From NCBI GenBank assembly GCA_045545595.1, contig JAZQBG010000025.1, positions 1-54,354 of the forward strand: 54,354 nucleotides of DNA, given 5' to 3'. Positions 16,476 to 23,651 of the stretch are shown piece by piece. The stretch's first letter is position 1. Each line of letters opens with the position of its first letter. Origin of the DNA: SIG205 sp045545595 (GTDB lineage: Bacteria > Bacillota_I > Bacilli_A > RF39 > UBA660). Under the pieces are notes generated by a model. The model worked only from the letters and a program-made list of their open reading frames with translations, was not told the DNA's origin and ran no database searches. Position numbers and translations under genes: made by a program.

Positions 16476-17456
16476 TTAACGTTTTTTTCTAATATTGTCA
16501 GAATTGTTTTTAGTACTAGCATGTATATTATCTCTACACACATTTATATTATTATTTAACATAATTGAAATGGCTTTGTTTTCACATATCTTTTTTCTTA
16601 ACTTATCAATCTTGATAAAATCATTACTATTAGAACTAAACCAATTATAAAGCTTAAGCTGGATATCAATAGATTTTACCAATGGATAAGGATTTGCAAA
16701 GGCTGTTTCATATGTGCATATATTGTCAATATCCATTATCAATTTTATAATTTCTTGTCTTGAAGCATATTTTTCTAAATGTTTTATTAAACCTGGTAAA
16801 TTACAATTAAAATACAAGTGTGCCATATCTTTTGGATCATCAAAGAAAAATTCTAATATTTCACAAAACTTGACTGAAGATTTATATGCTTCCACCTTAC
16901 CATTTTTATTATATAATCTAGATGCTAATAATTCTGTATAACCTTCTGTTACACCTTCACCTATTGAAGCACCATTTTTTTCTTGATAAAAACCACATAA
17001 CTTAAGTTTACTATCTGAATCATACATAGAGGACGCCATATGTAAAAATTCGTGACCAATGGAAGATTTACTAGAATATAATAATTTATTTTCTTCAATA
17101 ATATATTTTCCTGTACAACCAGAAGCAACAAGTGTAGGATCATATTTAATATTTAAGTTACGTAAATTGTTATACACAATTTTTAAATCTTCTTCTTTAA
17201 CATAGTTTGCTAATTTTTGTATATAAGGAAGTAATATTTCTTTTTTTCGAATATCTATTTCTTCATTTGATATACTATTTATTTTTGATAATATCAAATC
17301 ACTACCAGCGATAATTTCTCCATTATACTTCGATAGCTTTTCAAGTCTATAATTATTTTGTTTAATTACTCTAACATTATTTATTGTAATTGTTGTAGGA
17401 ATTATAAGTGGTACTAACACCTTAGTTATTAATTCAATTAATACATCTGATTGCAT
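16476..17456 (-). CDS. Membrane-anchored HEXXH (gluzincin-like) putative metalloprotease
   Basis: The 326-residue protein starts with a hydrophobic segment (about residues 5-24, IELITKVLVPLIIPTTITI) that may be an anchor. Around residue 135 it carries HEFLHMAS, a HEXXH zinc motif. About 30 residues later comes GEGVTEGYTELLASR, whose glutamates fit the third zinc ligand of gluzincins. The rest is helical and Lys/Asn-rich. This supports a zinc metallopeptidase of unknown substrate; no family name is certain. ATG 17456 is preferred because GGTGAT precedes it. A perfect 16-bp palindrome (17541-17556) lies upstream. Confidence 0.65.
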   Translation of the reverse strand: MQSDVLIELITKVLVPLIIPTTITINNVRVIKQNNYRLEKLSKYNGEIIAGSDLILSKINSISNEEIDIRKKEILLPYIQKLANYVKEEDLKIVYNNLRNLNIKYDPTLVASGCTGKYIIEENKLLYSSKSSIGHEFLHMASSMYDSDSKLKLCGFYQEKNGASIGEGVTEGYTELLASRLYNKNGKVEAYKSSVKFCEILEFFFDDPKDMAHLYFNCNLPGLIKHLEKYASRQEIIKLIMDIDNICTYETAFANPYPLVKSIDIQLKLYNWFSSNSNDFIKIDKLRKKICENKAISIMLNNNINVCRDNIHASTKNNSDNIRKKR

Positions 17457-17540
17457 ATAAATCACCATCACTTTTACATAGTATAAAAATATGACCTTAT
17501 TTTTATATTAATTAACTTTCCCATTAATATTATTATAAAG

Positions 17541-17556
17541 TAAACATCGATGTTTA
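17541..17556. repeat. perfect 16-bp palindrome
   Basis: TAAACATCGATGTTTA reads the same on both strands. It lies 85 bases upstream of the HEXXH gene start and could be an operator, but no matching regulator is visible. Apart from this, the repeat at 17611-17655 and the promoter at 17758-17785, I see nothing in the gap 17457-17807. Confidence 0.4.
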
Positions 17557-17610
17557 GCAATTCGTTTATTTAATTTTGTCTCATATAATTTTTTTATAAA
17601 TCATAGAAAA

Positions 17611-17655
17611 ACTCGAACTAAATTACATAGTTCGAGCAACTATCAATCTGGTGCC
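17611..17655 (-). repeat. copy A of the tRNA-Leu 3'-end repeat
   Basis: On the minus strand this reads GGCACCAGATTGATAG (17640-17655), three bases, then CTCGAACT...AGTTCGAG, a hairpin. It is the same order as the 3' end of tRNA-Leu plus its terminator at 18443-18486, but no tRNA body precedes it. It marks the far border of the 0.83-kb block 17611-18486. Confidence 0.75.
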
Positions 17656-17757
17656 CTTTTGATGGAAGTATAATAACCACTAGGCATAAATTTATAGGTA
17701 GTAATAACTACTAACTAGTTAAATTATACTACATTTTGGGTAAAATGTATCAAAAAA

Positions 17758-17785
17758 TTGACAAATTTTATATTTATGTTAAAAT
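17758..17785 (+). promoter_or_regulatory. sigma-A promoter of the block A-B gene
   Basis: TTGACA (17758-17763), a 16-base spacer and TAAAAT (17780-17785) precede the SD AAAGGGGG of the gene at 17808. Confidence 0.6.
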
Positions 17786-17807
17786 ATATTACACCAAAAG
17801 GGGGAAT

Positions 17808-18269
17808 ATGGATATGCTAACTGATAATTTTGATAAAACCAGAAGATATTATCGTGTTGATATTTATAATAGATATGTAGATATTGCTTTTGCTCATGCT
17901 GATTTGGATGAATTCGATATAGATGAATTATTATCACATCCGAATCCAAAGGTAAGAGATTTTAGTTTTATTTTAATTAGTAGAAATATTGAAAAAGATG
18001 GTAATATAATTAGTAAGCCTATTATTGCTATATATGACAAAAATATATGGAAAAGTCGTTTTTATCTTACAAAGGAACGTCTTAATTTTAAATTTAATTT
18101 TCATACAGAATATAGTTGTGTACATCATATGGAACAATTTGATAACAATATATTAATAAATGTTCCATGTAACAATCAAAAAGAAATACTTGATAAATTT
18201 AATACTATTTCCAAATTACTAATTAAAAAAGATAAAGTAAAGAAAAAAACATTATCAAAAGATAATTAA
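17808..18269 (+). CDS. Unknown 153-residue protein inside a repeat-flanked block
   Basis: I do not recognise a family. The product is soluble, with an acidic N-terminal half (AFAHADLDEFDIDELLSHPNPKVRDFSFILISRNIE) and a basic C-terminal tail (LLIKKDKVKKKTLSKDN). There is one HH-containing segment (YSCVHHMEQFD). The start at 17808 is set by AAAGGGGG directly before ATG; an upstream in-frame start overlaps the promoter. The gene points against its minus-strand neighbours, is the only gene between two copies of the tRNA-Leu end repeat, and is followed by a run of hairpins (18273-18436). This context suggests an acquired accessory gene. Confidence 0.7.
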   Translation: MDMLTDNFDKTRRYYRVDIYNRYVDIAFAHADLDEFDIDELLSHPNPKVRDFSFILISRNIEKDGNIISKPIIAIYDKNIWKSRFYLTKERLNFKFNFHTEYSCVHHMEQFDNNILINVPCNNQKEILDKFNTISKLLIKKDKVKKKTLSKDN

Positions 18270-18272
18270 AAA

Positions 18273-18436
18273 CATAATTTTGCTTGGCTTTATGCCTTGC
18301 TAAAATTATGCTATATGGGGTTTCAAAAGGGGCTTAGCACCTTTGCACACCGTTATTGGCTCTGCCAATAGCGTAGTGTGTTACTAAAATGGAATTTTAG
18401 TTGATTTAGAGTTGTTATAAAATGACTCTTTTTTTG
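18273..18436 (+). ncRNA. Candidate structured RNA (4 hairpins plus terminator)
   Basis: Directly after the 153-residue gene lie successive hairpins on the plus strand. Hairpin 1: CATAATTTT (18273-18281) with AAAATTATG (18302-18310), with an inner GGC/GCC. Hairpin 2: AAAGG (18326) with CCTTT (18344). Hairpin 3: CACAC...TATTGGC-TCT-GCCAATA...GTGTG (18346-18380), the most stable. Hairpin 4: CTAAAAT-GGA-ATTTTAG (18384-18400). The last is AGAGT...ACTCT followed by TTTTTTTT (18408-18436), a terminator. It is more G/C-rich than its surroundings. It could be an independent small RNA, a structured 3' UTR or a recombination site; it matches no RNA family that I can name. Confidence 0.45.
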
Positions 18437-18442
18437 TATTTT

Positions 18443-18470
18443 AAAACTCGAACTTTTATAGTTCGAGTTT
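18443..18470 (-). terminator. terminator of tRNA-Leu (part of repeat copy B)
   Basis: AACTCGAAC / GTTCGAGTT with a 7-base loop follows the tRNA on the minus strand and is followed by TTTTAAAATAC. Confidence 0.75.
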
Positions 18471-18486
18471 CCTATCAATCTGGTGC
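18443..18486 (-). repeat. copy B of the tRNA-Leu 3'-end repeat (at the tRNA)
   Basis: On the minus strand the tRNA end GCACCA continues as GATTGATAGGAAACTCGAAC and into the terminator hairpin. Its first 27 bases are identical to copy C at 50048-50074, and the core is shared with copies A and D. This is presumably the ancestral copy because only here is a full tRNA attached. Confidence 0.8.
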
Positions 18487-18567
18487 CTGTGGTCGGACTC
18501 GAACCGACACGGTATTGCTACCAATGGATTTTGAGTCCATCACGTCTACCAATTCCATCACACAGGC
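18481..18567 (-). tRNA. tRNA-Leu (anticodon CAA)
   Basis: A class II tRNA on the minus strand. The acceptor stem GCCTGTG (18561-18567) pairs with CACAGGC (18485-18491), and the discriminator A and an encoded CCA follow. The anticodon arm is ATGGA-CTCAAAA-TCCAT, giving anticodon CAA, which reads UUG. A variable arm (GGTAGCAATACC region) and the T arm GTCGG-TTCGAGT-CCGAC are clear. It is 87 bases long with CCA. Its 3' end and terminator are the source sequence of the dispersed repeats. Confidence 0.97.
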
Positions 18568-18620
18568 ATAAATAGATTATATCATATAATATCTATAAAA
18601 TGTATATAAATATTTCAAAT

Positions 18621-19199
18621 TTAATCTATTATTTCTATTTCTTCTTCACCTTTGTTTGTCATGAATAAATCTGTTTCTTCATTTACATCAACAGAAGTAC
18701 TGTCTAATTTAGGCAATTCATCTTTAGAAGATAAACCAAAATAATCTAAGAAATCACTAGTAGTTTTATATAATATTGGTCTACCAGGTAGATCTGATTT
18801 ACCTACTTCTTTAATTAGTCCTTTTGCGGCTAATTTTCTAACAATATGACTAGTACTTACTCCTCTTAAATCATCTATTTCAACACGAGTAATTGGTTCA
18901 TTATATGCAATGATTGCTAAAGTTTCTAAAGCTGCTTGAGATAAAATGTTAGTATCTGGATTTTCTAATAATTTTTCATAATAATCTTTATGTTCTTTTT
19001 TAGTTGTTAGTTTTAATGTATCACCTAGAAAATTAATAGCGATTCCCCTACTATCACTTTCATATGTTTTTCTTAATTCAGAAACTAATTCTTTAGCTTC
19101 TTCGCTATCTATTTCTAAAATATCTTGTACTTGGTTAAGTGTCAGACCATCATCACCAACTACAAATAATAGTCCTTCTAATATTGCTTCTTTTTTCAA
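18621..19199 (-). CDS. scpB: Chromosome segregation and condensation protein ScpB
   Basis: ScpB, a winged-helix kite subunit of the SMC-ScpAB condensin complex. The 192 residues include EAILEGLLFVVGDDGLTLNQV, ILSQAALETLAIIAYNEPITRVEIDDLRGVS and GLIKEVGKSDLPGRPILYKTTSDFLDYFGL, all typical. A TTG at 19199 is chosen because GAGG lies 8 bases before it; the GTG at 19208 sits inside that SD. The start lies 2 bases after the scpA stop, so translation is coupled. The product works with ScpA and SMC to compact and separate newly replicated origins. Confidence 0.95.
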   Translation of the reverse strand: MKKEAILEGLLFVVGDDGLTLNQVQDILEIDSEEAKELVSELRKTYESDSRGIAINFLGDTLKLTTKKEHKDYYEKLLENPDTNILSQAALETLAIIAYNEPITRVEIDDLRGVSTSHIVRKLAAKGLIKEVGKSDLPGRPILYKTTSDFLDYFGLSSKDELPKLDSTSVDVNEETDLFMTNKGEEEIEIID

Positions 19200-19200
19200 G

Positions 19201-19917
19201 TTACTCACCTCTTAAACTAATAGTTATATTACTAAAGTTATTTTCTTGAATTATAGTAATTTCACTTTTCTTAATCATTTCTAAAACCGATAAGAATGTT
19301 ACAACTACATTAGGAATATTTACTGTTTCAAAAAGCTCATCAAAAGTTACCTTTTGTTTTTGTTTTAATATATTCCTAATTTTAACACATCTTTCTTGTA
19401 CACTAAGTTCTTTTTTAGTAACAGTAGTATTTAGTGGTTTTTCTTCTTTTTTTCTTTCTAAAAACTTTTGGAATGCTTCTAATAGTAAATTAACATCCAT
19501 ACCATTTTCTAAAGTATTAACGCTAACTTCATAATCCAATTTACTAGGTAATTTAGTGTGTATCTCACTTCTATCTTTTTCTAATTCTTTAAATGTACTA
19601 GTAATTTCTTTATATTTTTTATATTCAACAAGCCTATTTATTAAATCTTCTCGTGTTTCTATCTCTTCAGAATCTTCTTCTGATTCTCTTTTTGGCAATA
19701 ATAATCTAGACTTCATTTCTATTAATTCAGCAGCCATAACTAAATATTCACTTGCGATGTTTAAATTTAATTCTTCTGCTTTTTTAATATAATCTAAATA
19801 TTGAGAAGTAATATCTTCGATTTTTATATCATATATACTAATATTTGATTCTTTAATTAAATGAAGTAATAAGTCTAAGGGACCTTCAAATTGTTCCAAT
19901 GATACTTCATAGTTCAT
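19201..19917 (-). CDS. scpA: Segregation and condensation protein ScpA
   Basis: ScpA, the kleisin of the bacterial SMC complex, 238 residues. The N-terminal signature FEGPLDLLLHLIKESNISIYDIKIEDITSQYLDY binds the SMC neck. A middle segment (EYLVMAAELIEMKSRLLLP) and a C-terminal winged-helix region that binds the SMC head (VTFDELFETVNIPNVVVTFLSVLEMIKKSEITI) follow. Downstream scpB is coupled. The intergenic region 19918-20027 separates it from the divergent RNHCP gene. Confidence 0.96.
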   Translation of the reverse strand: MNYEVSLEQFEGPLDLLLHLIKESNISIYDIKIEDITSQYLDYIKKAEELNLNIASEYLVMAAELIEMKSRLLLPKRESEEDSEEIETREDLINRLVEYKKYKEITSTFKELEKDRSEIHTKLPSKLDYEVSVNTLENGMDVNLLLEAFQKFLERKKEEKPLNTTVTKKELSVQERCVKIRNILKQKQKVTFDELFETVNIPNVVVTFLSVLEMIKKSEITIIQENNFSNITISLRGE

Positions 19918-20027
19918 ACTATCACCAATTTTCTACTTACATGTTACAATTATAGCTCTCTATATTTGATACATATAAATTATATCATAAAGTTTAGAAT
20001 TGTGCTACAATAGATGTGGTGATGTAT

Positions 20028-20339
20028 ATGAAATTATTTCATAAAAATGATGAAAGTTTTATATGTGAGAATTGTAAAAAAGAGGTCCTTCCTTTAAAGT
20101 ATTCATCTAGAGATCATTGTAATTATTGCTTATGTTCTAAACACGTTGACATTAATCCTGGGGATAGATTAAATGATTGTAAAGGTTTGTTAATTCCTAT
20201 TGGTATTGAAAAATTTAAAGATACATATAAAATATTATATAGATGTGAAAAATGCAATATAGTACATAAAAATATAATGGCTAAAGATGATGACATGGAT
20301 AAAATAATAGAAATATCAAAAGTTCCTAGTGATTACTAG
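20028..20339 (+). CDS. RNHCP-domain zinc-ribbon protein
   Basis: The 103-residue product fits the RNHCP domain family (named after a conserved Arg-Asn-His-Cys-Pro run). Here that run reads SSRDHCNYCLCSKHVDINPGDR, followed by DCKGLLIPIG and YRCEKCNIVHKN. Seven or more cysteines in CxxC pairs (ICENCKK, CNYCLC, CEKC) suggest two zinc ribbons. The function of the family is unknown; an RNA or translation link has been suggested from its composition only. The ATG at 20028 is favoured because GGTGAT precedes it. A terminator with the stop codon in its stem follows. Confidence 0.8.
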   Translation: MKLFHKNDESFICENCKKEVLPLKYSSRDHCNYCLCSKHVDINPGDRLNDCKGLLIPIGIEKFKDTYKILYRCEKCNIVHKNIMAKDDDMDKIIEISKVPSDY

Positions 20340-20345
20340 GAACTT
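20321..20345. terminator. bidirectional terminator
   Basis: AGTTCCTAGT / ACTAGGAACT with a 4-base loop, perfect 10-bp stem, then TTTTT. It serves the RNHCP gene on the plus strand and the membrane protein gene on the minus strand. Confidence 0.85.
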
Positions 20346-20349
20346 TTTC

Positions 20350-21675
20350 TTAAAGACTTGGTAATGTTATATCAACTGTCTTATTAAAATCAGTAAATAT
20401 ATATTTTAATATAGCTGATTCAACACTATTTTCAAATTGTTCTTGAGAAGCGTTTACATCTTCTATCTCAATTTCTATTTTATATAACTTTTCATTTTTA
20501 TCAAATAATAAATCAACATACACAAAATCTTGTTCTAGTTTTGTAAAATCAATTTTATTTTGAATTCTATCAGTTTCTACTGACATATTATTTACTATTT
20601 CTTTAGGTACTTGTAAGGTAATATCTATATGTTCTTCATTACCTACTTTCAGTAATTTTTCTTCAACAACATTATAGTTATTTATCAAATAATTAATCAT
20701 GTTAGGAAACATATTTGTTAACTTATCAAAATCTTCAACAGTAGTATTCTTTTTAGTATAAGTTTTAGTAGTAACATCATTTATATACAGATTATATACA
20801 TCGTCTAACTTTTCATAGTAATCTTTAATTTCGTAAGAAAAATCAGCTACAGTTTTATTTATATAAATTTCGAATCTTGTTTCATTAAAACTATAAATAT
20901 AATTATTTTTAATAGACATTAATTGTTCTGTATTATCTTTTGTAGAAATAGTATTTATGTTTTGATATTGATAATTTTTATAATCTTTAATACCTTGTAA
21001 TGCTTTTTTAACATCTATATTTGAGTTGACTTCTTCAGTTGTAGAGTTTGTATTACCTTCTGTTTGATTTAGATTTTGTGAACTAGCTTTTCTATTTACA
21101 TGATCACTTATAAATGGAAGCGCAATAATTGTTCCAAGTAGTGCACCAAATATTAATATTCCTAATATAACAGATTTCCATTTAATTTTCTTTTTAACAG
21201 TTATATTTTTTTCTTCTGGTATCTCGTTATTTTTTAAAACATTTTCTTCTTTTGTATCTTCTTCAATTGTTTTTGTTTCAGTTGCTGGTACATCAGGTTT
21301 AACTTTTTCAACTATGTTAGTATTAATTATTGGTGTTTGTTCAACACTTGTTTCATTATTAGTATTTATGTTTAAAGTTTCATTAAGTAATTCTGTATTT
21401 GGAATTTGTTCTACAATATTACCTTCAGTATCATCAGCATCATGACTAACTGGAAATTCTTCTTCTACTGTTTGTTGTATTTCCAAAACAGGTTCAATTT
21501 TTGGTTGTTGTAACTCTTCTATTTTTACTGGTTCTACATCATCATCTATTATTTCAATTACTTCAGGTTCTATATCTTCTATTATTACTTTAGGAGACTC
21601 ATCAATTATGTCATCATCAAAGTCAAGAATTTCAATATCATCATCGTCAATTATTAATTTTGGTTTTTCTTCCAT
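20350..21675 (-). CDS. Single-pass membrane protein with acidic cytoplasmic region
   Basis: The 441-residue protein has an acidic, low-complexity N-terminal half (IDDDDIEILDFDDDII..., Glu/Val/Asn-rich, about residues 1-165). A basic stop (KKKIKWK), a membrane segment (about 172-194, SVILGILIFGALLGTIIALPF) and an extracellular domain of about 240 residues (KDYKNYQYQNINTIST ... VDITLPSL) follow. The outer domain resembles lipoprotein-type beta folds that respond to ligand or membrane state but is not recognised. AGGAGG nine bases before ATG 21675 sets the start. Function unknown. Confidence 0.65.
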   Translation of the reverse strand: MEEKPKLIIDDDDIEILDFDDDIIDESPKVIIEDIEPEVIEIIDDDVEPVKIEELQQPKIEPVLEIQQTVEEEFPVSHDADDTEGNIVEQIPNTELLNETLNINTNNETSVEQTPIINTNIVEKVKPDVPATETKTIEEDTKEENVLKNNEIPEEKNITVKKKIKWKSVILGILIFGALLGTIIALPFISDHVNRKASSQNLNQTEGNTNSTTEEVNSNIDVKKALQGIKDYKNYQYQNINTISTKDNTEQLMSIKNNYIYSFNETRFEIYINKTVADFSYEIKDYYEKLDDVYNLYINDVTTKTYTKKNTTVEDFDKLTNMFPNMINYLINNYNVVEEKLLKVGNEEHIDITLQVPKEIVNNMSVETDRIQNKIDFTKLEQDFVYVDLLFDKNEKLYKIEIEIEDVNASQEQFENSVESAILKYIFTDFNKTVDITLPSL

Positions 21676-21721
21676 GACAAAAAGCCTCCTTTTATTCTTA
21701 TAACACAATTATATCATAAAT

Positions 21722-21763
21722 AAAAAAAATTAGTACAAATTTAAATTAAATTTGTACTAATTT
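21722..21763 (-). terminator. strong terminator of the surface protein gene
   Basis: AAATTAGTACAAATTT / AAATTTGTACTAATTT, a perfect 16-bp stem with a 5-base loop, followed on the minus strand by TTTTTTTT. Confidence 0.9.
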
Positions 21764-21782
21764 ACGTATACTTTATTCTTTA

Positions 21783-23150
21783 TTAGTTATGTCTTAATTT
21801 ATTAGTTGTAACAGCTGCACCAACTAAACCAATTAGACCTAATACCATGAAAATCATAGCATTGTCACCAGTTTCAGGGTTTTTAGTTACTGTAAGATTA
21901 ATAGTTTTAGTTTCCCCATTAAATGTAACAGTAATTTTAGCTTTACCTTCTGCAACAGCTTTAATCACATTACCATTTACTGTAGCGATTTTTTCATCAC
22001 TTGATTTGAATTCTCCATATTTTTTAACTAATTCGTCAACAGCAATTTCTTTTGTTTGACCAGCAGTTAATGTAATAGTTTCTTCTTTAGTATCAAATGT
22101 AATTGTCTTTGCTACAACATATTCACCTTCAGCAACTTCGTATTTTGTATATCCTTCTTCTGGTTTAACTGAATCATTAGCGAAAGTTCCACCAATAACT
22201 TTAACTTTACCTTCAGTTGTTAAATTATCATTTGCACGATTTTCTGTGTTAATGAAACTTTTTTTATAATTAAATTCTCCACCATTAATTTCAATTGGTG
22301 TTACAACAGAACCTTCAATTGTATTTTCAGCGTTGAATATTCCACCATTAATAACTAAGATACCTTTATTAACTGATGTAGCACCAGCATTACCAACGAA
22401 AATGTTTGTTTTATCATTTCCTTTTGGTGTTTCAAATGTACCACCATTAATAGTTGCTTCATTCCAGTTCATTAATGAAACTTGTACGGTATTTTTAAAT
22501 GTACCACCATTAATTTCTAAAACAGCATTATCATCATTTTTAATAGTGTTTAATCCACCAGTGAATGTACCTCCATTAACTGTTAAAGATGGATTTTCAT
22601 GGTTTGTTCCTGAAACATAACCAGTTCTTTCATTACCACTATTAAAACTTGAATATCCATTATCAACTAAACTTGGATGTGTATCTCCAGCTGGTATTTC
22701 ACCTTCATTATCAATTGTAACTATTGCATCATTAATAGTCATAATACCATGATTTAGTATTACATACCACTTATTTTTGTTTTCTGCAACATCTCTTTTG
22801 AATGTACCACCATCAATAGTTACTGTACCATTATTAAATACAGCAGCATAATTTGTTTTAGTAGCAATAACGTTACCTTTACCTTTGATTGTTAGTGTTG
22901 CACCTTTTTGAACATAAATAGCATCACCGTTAACAGCAGTTAAATTATGATCATTTAGTTCAAGTGTAACAGTTTTATCAGCAGGTACTACTGCGTCAGC
23001 AGTAATATCAGCAGTAAGTGTACAAACTGACTCATTTGCCAAACAATCTGTAAGTTTTGATGCATCTGCTACTTCTTCAGCACTTACACCTAATACAAGA
23101 GCAAACATAGATATAAATGCCATTGTAAATAAACCAAATACTTTTTTCAT
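21783..23150 (-). CDS. Cell-wall-anchored beta-helix surface protein (NPETG sorting signal)
   Basis: A 455-residue exported protein. The signal peptide (about 1-24) ends in LGVSAEE. Residues 45-330 are beta-helix-like with seven repeats of the form INGGTF (TIDGGTF, TVNGGTF, EINGGTF, TINGGTF, VINGGIF, EINGGEF, VIGGTF). A Big_2-like immunoglobulin domain follows (ITLTAGQTKEIAVDEL ... KSSDEKIATVNGNVIKAVAEGKAKITV). The C-terminus is a sorting signal: NPETG, a hydrophobic stretch (AMIFMVLGLIGLVGAAV) and the basic tail NKLRHN. The sortase at 1363-2199 is the likely anchoring enzyme. The role may be adhesion or glycan contact. A strong terminator follows. Confidence 0.85.
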   Translation of the reverse strand: MKKVFGLFTMAFISMFALVLGVSAEEVADASKLTDCLANESVCTLTADITADAVVPADKTVTLELNDHNLTAVNGDAIYVQKGATLTIKGKGNVIATKTNYAAVFNNGTVTIDGGTFKRDVAENKNKWYVILNHGIMTINDAIVTIDNEGEIPAGDTHPSLVDNGYSSFNSGNERTGYVSGTNHENPSLTVNGGTFTGGLNTIKNDDNAVLEINGGTFKNTVQVSLMNWNEATINGGTFETPKGNDKTNIFVGNAGATSVNKGILVINGGIFNAENTIEGSVVTPIEINGGEFNYKKSFINTENRANDNLTTEGKVKVIGGTFANDSVKPEEGYTKYEVAEGEYVVAKTITFDTKEETITLTAGQTKEIAVDELVKKYGEFKSSDEKIATVNGNVIKAVAEGKAKITVTFNGETKTINLTVTKNPETGDNAMIFMVLGLIGLVGAAVTTNKLRHN

Positions 23151-23249
23151 ATTTTCCTCAATCCTTTCCTTTATTTACACTTTAAATATAGCAAATTCTA
23201 TAAATTAATTCAATATATTTTATTAAAATTTAAAATTTTGGTGTAAACA

Positions 23250-23290
23250 AAAAAAATAGTGCAAAATTTCAACAAAAATTCACACTAATT
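23250..23290 (-). terminator. terminator of the spoVA operon
   Basis: An imperfect hairpin (AGTGTGAATTTTT region with AAATTTTGCACT) followed on the minus strand by TTTTTTTTG, right after the spoVAE stop. Confidence 0.65.
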
Positions 23291-23300
23291 TTTAATATTG

Positions 23301-23651
23301 TTAACTTTTAGGTTTAAAGAATATTGCTAGGAAAAATGCAACTAAAATTGCAGATGTTATACCAGAGGCAGTTAAATTAAACATACCAAGAAGTAAGCCA
23401 GAAATTCCATATTCAGAAGTACTAGCTAAGGCACCATGTATAAGTAAATGTCCAAAGCTTGTGATAGGAACCATTGCGCCTCCTCCAGCCCATAATACAA
23501 TTTTATCATAGATATTAAATGTATCTAATGCTGCTCCTATTACAACAAATAAAGCAGTAATATGACCAGGTGTTAATTTGGTGTTGTCTAAGATTAATTG
23601 ACCTATCATACAAATTAATCCACATATTAAAAAAGAATTTAAATATAACAC
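23301..23651 (-). CDS. spoVAE: Stage V sporulation protein AE
   Basis: A 116-residue polytopic membrane protein of the SpoVA channel that moves dipicolinic acid into the forespore and out during germination. Typical features are LICMIGQLILDNTKLTPGHITALFV, WAGGGAMVPITSFGHLLIHGA and SGLLLGMFNLTASGITSAI. The start is a GTG sharing its first base with the last base of the spoVAD TAG; GGAGG is 7 bases upstream. It is the last gene of the operon. The size fits SpoVAEb. Confidence 0.93.
   Translation of the reverse strand: MLYLNSFLICGLICMIGQLILDNTKLTPGHITALFVVIGAALDTFNIYDKIVLWAGGGAMVPITSFGHLLIHGALASTSEYGISGLLLGMFNLTASGITSAILVAFFLAIFFKPKS

Noticed and set aside
18273..18400. Integron attC-like site
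   Set aside because: The palindromic arrangement is suggestive, but the RYYYAAC/GTTRRRY core sites and an integron integrase are not visible.
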